Part shown: one piece after another, positions 1 through 7,300 of the stretch
Layout: the number at the start of each line of letters is the position of its first letter
Numbering within the stretch: position 1 is the first letter of the stretch
Assembly (NCBI GenBank): GCA_001584585.1
Contig: LSYV01000010.1
Coordinates: 117,320-128,677 of the forward strand
From: Gonium pectorale
Lineage: Eukaryota > Chlorophyta > Chlorophyceae > Chlamydomonadales > Volvocaceae
Direction: 5' to 3'
DNA length: 11,358 nucleotides
Notes under the pieces: generated by a model
Databases searched by the model: none
The model's input: the letters and a program-made list of their open reading frames with translations, nothing else
What the model was told of the DNA's origin: nothing
Made by a program: the position numbers and the translations under genes

Positions 1-230
1 AGGGGCGGATAGTTTCGAAACCATACAGACAGGTGAAATAGGCTGGGGCGCTGTGGCATCGCCGTACAGACGCCCAACGGCTCAATCTGGCATCCTGGCT
101 TCTTATGCGGGACGCCATGAGGCCCCAAACTTCCAAGCAAAGGTTTCTACGCTGTAATACAAGTAAACGCGGGGCGGTGGGAGAGGGAGGCAGCGGAGCG
201 CCGTGCATTAGGGACAATCCGGTAGGTGGG

Positions 231-260
231 CAATGCCGCTGTCACGACGTATCGTGTGAT
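231..260 (+). repeat. Diverged inverted repeat, left copy
   Basis: CAATGC, then CGCT, GTCACGAC and ATCGTGTGAT match the reverse complement of about 1216-1250, with a short indel and a two-base change. It sits upstream of the methyltransferase-like frame. Confidence 0.5.
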
Positions 261-373
261 GTGCATGCGGAGGACCGCTGGCGCGCACTCCCCCCCCAGC
301 TGGAAACACATCCCTAACTGGGTTTGCAGCTGCCAAAGCCAGCGTCCGCACCAAGCATAGAAGTCATGCTGCA

Positions 374-790
374 GTGCGCCACACACCAGCGTCGCTCAAC
401 AATGACGTGAATCCCGCGCATGCAGCGGAGATGCATGAAGATGCGCTTCAGCCCGGCTTCTATCGCCGTGCAGGACAGCTATTCCCGTATGAGGCCATTG
501 TGGCATCGCCGTTGTTCGCTTTGCTGGACCTGGCGCTCCCGCTGGCAACCCGATTTGCGCCGGTTGTGGCCTTTCACGTTCCGGGGCACTATGTCACGGA
601 TGCCCCAGGGCCCAGGCGTAAGTTCCTAGGTGGGCTTGCCGCAGCGGGTAGGCTAGCGTTGATATTAGGTTTGCCTCGCGGGCCCATGGGCAGGCGATGT
701 GTGTGGTTATGTGTCTTTGCCACTAGGGCGATGCGCTCTCAGCTGTTGAGGTCCCCTTTGGGCACTGATGAGTACTGGATGCTGCAGTAG
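374..790 (+). CDS. Partial methyltransferase-like protein (exon or element fragment)
   Basis: An open frame of 138 codons ends at TAG 788-790. The frame is open back to 260, but the first ATG is at 431; 374 is only a GTG. The protein-like part starts near LNNDVNPAHAAEMHEDALQ and runs through YEAIVASPLFALLDLALPLA, PVVAFHVPGHYVTDAP, GRLALILGLPRGPMGRRCVW and LCVFATRAM. The pattern of a hydrophobic strand plus (S/N)PxF, then an amphipathic helix, another strand, and a late R-rich turn before a W-containing strand resembles the second half of DNA adenine methyltransferase-like folds; ASPLF would be a degenerate (N/D/S)PP(Y/W/F) motif. This is inference from layout. Codons are less GC3-biased than the kinase. 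An internal AGGC/GTAAGT near 620 could be a donor, but the frame after it still looks coding. Probably a fragment of a mobile or acquired gene. Confidence 0.4.
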   Translation: MRHTPASLNNDVNPAHAAEMHEDALQPGFYRRAGQLFPYEAIVASPLFALLDLALPLATRFAPVVAFHVPGHYVTDAPGPRRKFLGGLAAAGRLALILGLPRGPMGRRCVWLCVFATRAMRSQLLRSPLGTDEYWMLQ

Positions 791-1004
791 GCGCAGCACT
801 TGTAGGGCCGGTGTTGCCATATGCCACGGTCGCTCGACAAAGGAAAGCGCACAACGCGGAGTGCGTAGTGTAGCGCGAGTGCAGTGTGCACAGGCGGCGC
901 GCCTGGAAGCGGCGGCGCGGCCCCGGCTCGACGCTACATGACGATGAGTGGTCAGCTCTTACACAAGCTCTGCACCGTAGCCCTAAAGGTCATAACAGTG
1001 CATG

Positions 1005-1053
1005 CGACACATGTGTGTGTCCGCTAGAGCACACGTGTCGAGCGACAGCTCGA
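1005..1053. repeat. Two adjoining hairpins
   Basis: CGACACATGTG (1005-1015) pairs with CACACGTGTCG (1030-1040) with one mismatch. Directly after it, and sharing three bases (1038-1040), TCGAGC (1038-1043) pairs with GCTCGA (1048-1053) around the tetraloop GACA. No gene is recognised next to them. Confidence 0.6.
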
Positions 1054-1215
1054 CCAGTGCAAGCAAGGCCTAAATACCTGGCCAGCGCCTACCGTACACC
1101 GGTGTCGTACGAGATCGTGCGCAGCACACACGTACACCAGCCATACCAGGGCAACACCAAGCTCAGGTCGAGCCTTCTCGCCCGATATTCCTCCGCCCTA
1201 GCACACGATCTGTCA

Positions 1216-1250
1216 ATCACACGATGTGTCGTGACACCGAGCCGCATTGC
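1216..1250 (-). repeat. Diverged inverted repeat, right copy
   Basis: ATCACACGAT, then GTCGTGACA and GCATTG, the inverted partner of 231-260. Weaker similarity (AGCGGAG at the far end) may extend the match to roughly 70 nt. The pair encloses the methyltransferase-like frame at about 1 kb spacing. Confidence 0.5.
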
Positions 1251-1550
1251 GATACCTTGCAAGGCCGCAGTACGGTACACAGCGATCTCCGCTCCATCTA
1301 TGTGCCAAGTAACGTGAGACTGGCAACCCGCTGACAGCGTGCCACGCACAGGCACCTGTCTCACTTTCGTTTGTGCGGCTATACTCCGCAACCACTTGTT
1401 ACAGCCCTTGCAGCCACAGCATGCGATCGCAGGGTGGTGGGATGGGGAGGGAGGGGGGGATAGCTATAGATAGGGATAGATATGAAGGAGGCCCCGCCAG
1501 CTGCGGTGGGAGCCTACCTACAGGCTATCTGGGATACGCCTAGGCACGCC

Positions 1551-1934
1551 TTACTTCGGGATCAGGCGCTGAAGCGGGGTAGAGACGAGGACCATAACCC
1601 GCTCCCCCACCACAATATTCGCAATTCGTCCATGGCCCCCCGGCTTTGACGGACGTGTAACCTGTAATCTGATAGCAACCATGTACGGGAAACGCTCAGA
1701 GTAGGGGCCATAAGCCCATAACCTGCCGCGTGGTGATGGCGCGCCGTGCATAGCAAACTGCGTTCTACGCAAAATTGCGCCCAATGTCGTATCGCGTATG
1801 CGCCCACTGTCGTATCGCGTATGCGCCCACTCCTTCAACCGACAGTCCACACAGGCACAGGCGTTCGGAAGGGTCCTAGCCCCACCGCTGGCCCGCCCGC
1901 CCGCGCAGGAACCGGACCGCAACATGCGCAACAT
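1551..1934 (-). CDS. Hypothetical protein, weak ORF
   Basis: 127 codons from ATG 1934 to TAA 1551. I do not recognise it. The C-terminal half (RLWAYGPYSERFPYMVAIRL, then IANIVVGERVMVLVSTPLQ) looks like globular protein. The N-terminal half (CAGGRASGG) looks random, and its middle is a 23-bp tandem duplication read as EWAHTRYDSGRIRDTT. A possible donor CAG/GTTACA follows AIRLQ. It could be an exon remnant or chance. Confidence 0.2.
   Translation of the reverse strand: MLRMLRSGSCAGGRASGGARTLPNACACVDCRLKEWAHTRYDSGRIRDTTLGAILRRTQFAMHGAPSPRGRLWAYGPYSERFPYMVAIRLQVTRPSKPGGHGRIANIVVGERVMVLVSTPLQRLIPK
1785..1830. repeat. Perfect 23-bp tandem duplication
   Basis: The unit begins TGTCGTATCGCG and ends GCGCCCAC. 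Copies at 1785-1807 and 1808-1830 are identical, and a partial degenerate copy (TGCGCCCAA) precedes them at 1776-1784. It lies in the weak minus-strand ORF. Confidence 0.9.
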
Positions 1935-3398
1935 GCAGGGCGTTCACTGACGGAACGCCGACAGGCTCTCCAATCGTCCACTCAAGGATAATGACTCGCG
2001 GTCATAATGTGAGACATCCTCCAGGATACTGTATGCTGCGGGGAGCGCTCCGGGCCTTCGACCGGGCGGCGGCCAAACAGGCTCAACGGCCTCCCGACGC
2101 GCGCCACTACGGCGCGCGCGGAGAAAATAACGAGTCCGCCGACCCCTGGGTCGCCGCCGCGGCCGCCATGGCCCTTCATGCACATACACGCGCGAGAAGC
2201 ACAGGCACTGCGCTGCACGCCAACGAGCCAGTGTACGGCAGCGTACGGCGGTATCCCGTGCTTTGCGTGTGCGTGCCGTGCGCGCTCCCCGAGCACGTCC
2301 CCTCTCCCCCTTTGCTCGCATGCGTGCAACCGCCAGCGCCAGCACCCCGCGACGCATCACAACGAAAGCGGACCCGCAAAGAAGCCGCACATGGCAACCC
2401 CATCCACCCGAGACATGGGCAGTCGGGACATCAACAGGCACGGAAGCGGCATGCAGACAGGTGGCCGCTCAACAATAGACAGGGTGCGGCTCGCCACACC
2501 TTAACGCCTCTCGACTCAGACACACATTTATTCGACACCGAAACCAGGTGCCTGCCATGCCCGGTTATCTTAAACATTTTTTTCCGAAAACACTCCTTTT
2601 GGGGCGGGCCGACACGAAAAACGGGGGCCGGAAAGGGGGGTACTCGAACGAAGGACCCAGGCCCTGAAAGGCGATGGAGCGGACGAAAAATGCCCACCCG
2701 TAGGGCCGTCCCCGGACGAAAAAACTTATCAAGCTTCAAGCATTTACTTCTGGCCGAATGAATCGCCTCGACGGAAGACAACCACGCAGGGCACCATCTG
2801 CTGTCTGCGGTGCGTCCTTTATTGTAGTGCGGGCGGTGCACTTTGCCTGACACTCTTGGCACATCGGCAGCTCCCACCCGCCACGCACACGCAGGGGCCT
2901 CCCGAGCTGATCACGGAGATCCGCACCCGAACGAATGGCGCTCTTGCGAAATGTCGTACAGTCCTTCCCGCCCATCCGCGCCGCCCATCAGCTGCCCCCA
3001 CATACCGGCGCCCCACAGCCCCCTCGCACGAGATGCCCTTATGCGGCCGCACGGCCACAGCGCGGGCCAATGCCGTACGGTCACCGCCGTACCTTCAATG
3101 CCGTGTACAACCATTCAGTCTCCCAACTTTCTTTGCAAATCCTCCCAAAGCGACTTGGTCGTCGGCTCCTTTCGACGCGGCCTCCCCAGCCTCACTACCT
3201 CGAATGCACACGCGCGTAACTTAAGTGTGCGTGACAGCGACGCTGCGCGCCGCGCACCGTTGTTAGGGAACGCCGGCTGCCGCTCGGCCGCCCCCGCTGC
3301 CCCAGTTCGGCCTCTGCAAAGTCGTGCCCCGCACTGGCGTTGGCCATGGTACAACCCCCCTGTCCTTATACCCTGCCCCGCAACTGCGCACCAATGCC
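1935..3398. other. GC-rich intergenic region with A-tract motifs
   Basis: No convincing gene. The plus-strand frame 1991-2761 (ATG at 1991) has no domain-like stretch. Within it the motif CGGACGAAAAA occurs at 2680-2690 and 2713-2723, with a related CACGAAAAAC at 2613 and CCGAAAAC at 2584. A T-tract of eight bases lies near 2576. ATGAC/GTCAT form a small inverted repeat at 1991-2005. Confidence 0.45.
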
Positions 3399-3403
3399 TT
3401 ACA
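3399..3403 (-). terminator. Candidate TGTAA polyadenylation signal
   Basis: TGTAA on the minus strand in the context GCGAATGTAAGGC. TGTAA is the usual poly(A) signal of Chlamydomonas nuclear genes. I found no other copy on this strand between here and the kinase stop, so the 3' untranslated region would be about 715-735 nt. Confidence 0.3.
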
Positions 3404-4118
3404 TTCGCTTCTTGACCCCCCATACATCCGCTTACCATCCCATTGCAACTGGCGTTGCCGTCGCCGCACGCCACTCGGCCAGATCTGGCTAGCGGCCCGG
3501 TGGAGATCACACAGGCAGCTTGCGGCCCTCATATGCCCGCGCCCCCCGCCGCCGCGCCAATATAAAACTCAGACTCACCCTCTCGGCCCGCATCCTCTCG
3601 CTCCATACGTACTTGTGTACTTGTGTAACACACAGCACAAGTATTGCACAACAAACATTATTTGTACGACAGCTCTTGGCTGCGCGTGTGACGTGGCCCA
3701 GTGGTCAGACCCGCAATTAGGCAAACCGTCCGCGGAGCATTCCGGGAGACCACGCGCCGAAGGCCGGCGCAACGCCCCTTGGAGGGCACGACATGACCCG
3801 CGGACGTGTCCGCCGGCGGTGGCCGTAACCCGCCCCGCCACTGGCCTCCCTGTCAGCGCGAATGCGCCCCGATACCATTGGTCTTGGCGTGTTGTGTTCA
3901 TGCGGTACTACACTTGTCCCCGGGCGCCGGGTACCACAGCTCGCCGGCAGGCCCCAGCCCCAAGCCACATTCGCGTCGCCTGCCGTGGCGGAGGCGGCCC
4001 GCTCTTCTGCCCCGCGAGGACCCATACCCATACCTATAACTGGAACCCTGCGTTCATTCTATGTCAGGGAGGGAGGGAGGGAGGGAGGAACCGACGCAGC
4101 AGAAGAAGGCACCGTCCC
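3404..4118 (-). other. Probable 3' untranslated region of the kinase gene
   Basis: No supported gene lies here on either strand. It holds a (GGGA)n tract just past the stop codon. On the plus strand it has a TATAAAA at 3561-3567 and a doubled ACTTGTGT near 3609-3624. The limit is inferred only from the TGTAA candidate. Confidence 0.35.
4067..4088 (+). repeat. (GGGA)n microsatellite
   Basis: Five tandem GGGA units plus a partial one, about 30 nt past the kinase stop codon. The plus strand can form a G-quadruplex; the transcript carries the CCCT complement. Confidence 0.85.
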
Positions 4119-4346
4119 TCAGGCGGCGGGCTGCTGCTGCTTGAGCCGCCGACGGGCGCTGCTGCCGCCGCGGCGCAGGCGCTTCCCCAGCTGTGTGGCC
4201 ACCTGCGCCATGGAGGGCCGCAGCTCGGGCTGCAGCCGCGTGCAGGCGGCGCCCAGGCAAGCGACCCACGGGTCGGCCCACTCAGGCCAGGCCAGCTCCA
4301 GCTCGCCGCTGGCCAGCCCCACCAGCAGCTGGGCGGGGCGCATGCC
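4119..4346 (-). CDS. Kinase exon 8: C-terminal lobe and stop
   Basis: Starts after GCGCGCGCAG and encodes GMRPAQLLVGLASGELELAW, then CTRLQPELRPSMAQVATQL. These are helices G to I, with the conserved Arg858 that normally pairs with the APE Glu (here Asp784). It ends in a short basic, Gln-rich tail (SSARRRLKQQQPAA) and TGA at 4121-4119. Joining it to exon 7 gives GRKPHQGMRPAQLL, continuous with kinases of this type, so no exon is missing in the long intron 7. Confidence 0.9.
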   Translation of the reverse strand, partial: GMRPAQLLVGLASGELELAWPEWADPWVACLGAACTRLQPELRPSMAQVATQLGKRLRRGGSSARRRLKQQQPAA

Positions 4347-7300
4347 CTGCGCGCGCGGGGGCAGGCAGCGCACAACACGCATGCCAATTGTTTTCGGTGT
4401 GGGGTAAAGGGGAAGGGGCCTTCGCCACTTCCAGAAACGGGAAGACAGAGTTGGGGGAGGACGACACGAGTGTGTGGCGTGGGGGCAGATGTGAGGTGGG
4501 GTCTGGGGTGTGGGGGCTTATTCAGTCCGTGGGCAAGCTGAGCGATGACCGATGAGCAGGGCACTGTAGGCGCGTTCATACCAAAATAGCGACTTGACTT
4601 GTGTGGCCGCGCCCGCACCACGCGGGCGCGGCCCACTGCATGATAAAGCCGCCGGAGGTGATGGGGCAGAAACTGAGAAGGAGAGTAGTAGTCTAGAGCT
4701 AGGTAAGGTGAGATAAAGCGGCTGCCATGCTTGTGCAATGCGCTTACGTGACCCGATCCCCCGCCACCGCGCGCACAGACACAAAGCAAGGCAGCTCGCC
4801 GTGAGTCCGCCATACGGTTTACCCACCTGTGCGCAGTACGGAGGGGGTGGTCGCGGAGGACAGGCGCCCGCATGGCGAAGGGGAAACGGGGGAGGCGGGT
4901 CAGTGGAGGCAACATAATCAGAGGAAAAACATGGCGTGCCGTGGTGTGCATCTAACGACGGTGTATGTGGGGAGCGGTCCGTGTAGCTGAGGTCTGGCAG
5001 CGCAACCCACGCCAGACGCTCTGCTCACGATGTCCCCCCGCCAGGAAGCCGCGCATCCCCGCTGTCGCACCCCGCTGGGGGCCTACCTACTGCATGCCAC
5101 CGGCCGGGCCAGGGCCAGGGCCACCAGAGCACCCGCCCCGGGTCGCGCCCCCCACCCGCGGCCCCAGTAACCTGATGCGGCTTGCGGCCCGTCGCCATGT
5201 ACCAGAGCAACACGCCGAACGAGTACACGTCAGCCTGCTGCGCCGTACCGCGACCGGTCAGCGCGTCCTGCGACGGGCGGGTGTGTGGTGGGCGGAGGGT
5301 GGTGAGCGATGGGCGGGGCATGGGGGGCACTGTGTGGTGGGTGCTGGGTGGTGGAAAATAGGGAATTGAGGCCTTGCAAACGTCGGTAGCAGGCGAGGGC
5401 GGAATGCTGGCACCGTGGTTAGGGTCTCACAGCCGGGAAGTGGCTGCGTGTGGTTGCTGCGCGGTCAGCCCGCTCCGTTCCCCTTGCCCATCCGCGGCCA
5501 CCCGCCCCCTCCCGGCCCGCCCCGGCCCATGGTCCAGCCGGGCTGCCAACCGGACCGCGTTTAGCGCGCTCACAGCCATTCCGTACTCACCGGCGCCATG
5601 TATGGCAGCGAGCCCCAGCGCTCGGGCTGCACGTCGCCCGCCCTGCCGGCCGGGCCGGAGCGGCCAAAGTCAGCCAGCTTGCAGGTGAAGCCGCGGCGGG
5701 ACGTGGCGGAGCTGCAGGCGGGAGGGAGTCGGGGTTACATAGTCGGTGGCTAAGCAGGGACCGTAGACGAGATCAAATCAGGGCAGCGGGACTTACCTTG
5801 GGGTGGGAGGAGGGCACGGGCCGCGGTGGCGCGATTGCTACGCACGTCGCTCGCCACCCTACGCACAAGGCCGTCCGTAGCATTCGCGTCACCGCGGCCC
5901 GTGCCCTCCTTCCCCCATCCCCCGCCCGCCTCCCAGCCCGCCTTCCCGCCCTCCTCACTACCCGCCGGGACGCGCCCGTGCCCTGATTTGCGAGGCCAAC
6001 ACAACGGCGCGGGCGGAGGCCCACCTCTTGAGCAGCACATTCTTGGGGCCTAGGTCGCCGTGCGCAACGCCCATAGAGTGCAGGTACGCCAGGCCCTGCG
6101 CCACCTCCAGCGCGCAGCGCAGCAGTACTGCCAGCCGCCGGCGGCCGTCCCCGCCACCGCCCTCGCCGAGGCTGCCGCTGACGCTGCTGCCGAGGCCCTC
6201 CGGCCCAAGATCGCCGCTCTGCATATCGGGTGGCGGGGGCCGCACGCCCCAGATGAATGGCGGGGACGCCGGCCCGGGCCCGCCGCCACGCCCGCCAGCT
6301 ACACCAGCACGCACCGCCAGCAGCCGCTCGCGCCGGACGCTTGAGCTCGTCGCCCACATCCCAGTCTGTGTGTTGCCAACGGCGGCGACGTATTTGGCAG
6401 GGGCGGAGGCCACGCAAGGGTCCGAAGTGGGGACGCGGAACCAGGCGGTGAAGAGCGGAGGCGGGGCTGCCGACGGCCCCCTGGGGCTCGCAGGGCGTGT
6501 GGCGGTGGTGGGAGCCGGCGGCGGGGAGCAGAGCACCTGGGGCGAAGCCAGCAGGCTCCGAGGCAAGCGCAGCTGCGCCGGGGCGTCCCTGGACAGCGCC
6601 GGCGGCAGCGGCTCCGGAGCCGTTGCGAACAATTCGTGTAGTGTACCGTAGTCGCACCTGTGGGGCCGCCGCGAGGAGGGGTAGAGGGGGCAGGGCAGCG
6701 CATGGCAGGCACGCGTCCTCCCGTCAGCAATGTGTGGGCATGTGTGTGCCGGTATGTGTTCTTACATGATCCTTGCGTTACCGTTATTTGTGTTCTATAT
6801 GCCTGACAGCATGTTCAAACAAGTCTAATAATGCGAAGAAACACTACACGAGCGCTACCGGTATGTGACGTCGGCCCTTCTGGGACATCTGCTAACGGCC
6901 ACGCGCTGTCGAGGGAATCAGGGCCCCGACCGCCTGCCACACTGCCAAACAACTAGGGCAGGAGGCCGTCCCGCATCTGCCCCAATCACCCACCCACCCA
7001 CTCGCTCACTCGCGCTCTTCACGGCTCACCCCATGGCGCCCGGGAGGGCCTTCCGCCAGGCCGGCTCCCCCGAGCCCGGTTGCACCCTTCCCAGGGCTCC
7101 CGCAAGCCACCGATGCTGCGCAGCTACCATGGTAATCCTCCCGCCCCCCTCCCCCTCCCGGCCCCCCTCCCGCTCCCACTCTCTCGCTGCCCCACCAGTC
7201 CATGACGATGCACGTTAGATAGGCGCCCGGGGCTGCGCCCAGCCGCCGCAGCTCCCGACGCACCGCAGCGCGCACTGCGGCCGCACCGGAACCACCCTCC

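Larger units (their letters stand above)
791..1550. other. Intergenic, no supported gene
   Basis: Contains the double hairpin, the right copy of the diverged inverted repeat, a G-rich patch at 1441-1460 (runs of 4, 3 and 7 G) and a GATA-rich patch at 1459-1484. Open frames here on both strands read as composition noise. Confidence 0.5.

Noticed and set aside
2640..2665. T-loop-like GTTCGAGTA on the minus strand
   Set aside because: The G53-C61 pair and the T stem do not form, and no A box is paired with it.
1991..2761. 256-codon plus-strand open frame with an ATG
   Set aside because: No domain-like stretch, an erratic composition, and GC-rich DNA often leaves long chance frames. No splice or promoter support.
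2843..3415. 190-codon plus-strand frame
   Set aside because: It begins with TTG, is rich in Pro, Ala and Ser, and shows no recognisable or structured segment.
3561..3567. TATAAAA on the plus strand
   Set aside because: No credible plus-strand gene follows; it lies inside the probable kinase 3' untranslated region. Kept only as a note.
3690..3770. tRNA-like A box TGGCCCAGTGG
   Set aside because: No GGTTCGANTCC-type B box follows at a usable distance and no cloverleaf can be drawn.
3324..4541. 405-codon plus-strand open frame
   Set aside because: Its second half is antisense to kinase exon 8 and the rest is antisense to the probable 3' untranslated region; the sequence is low-complexity and shows no motif.
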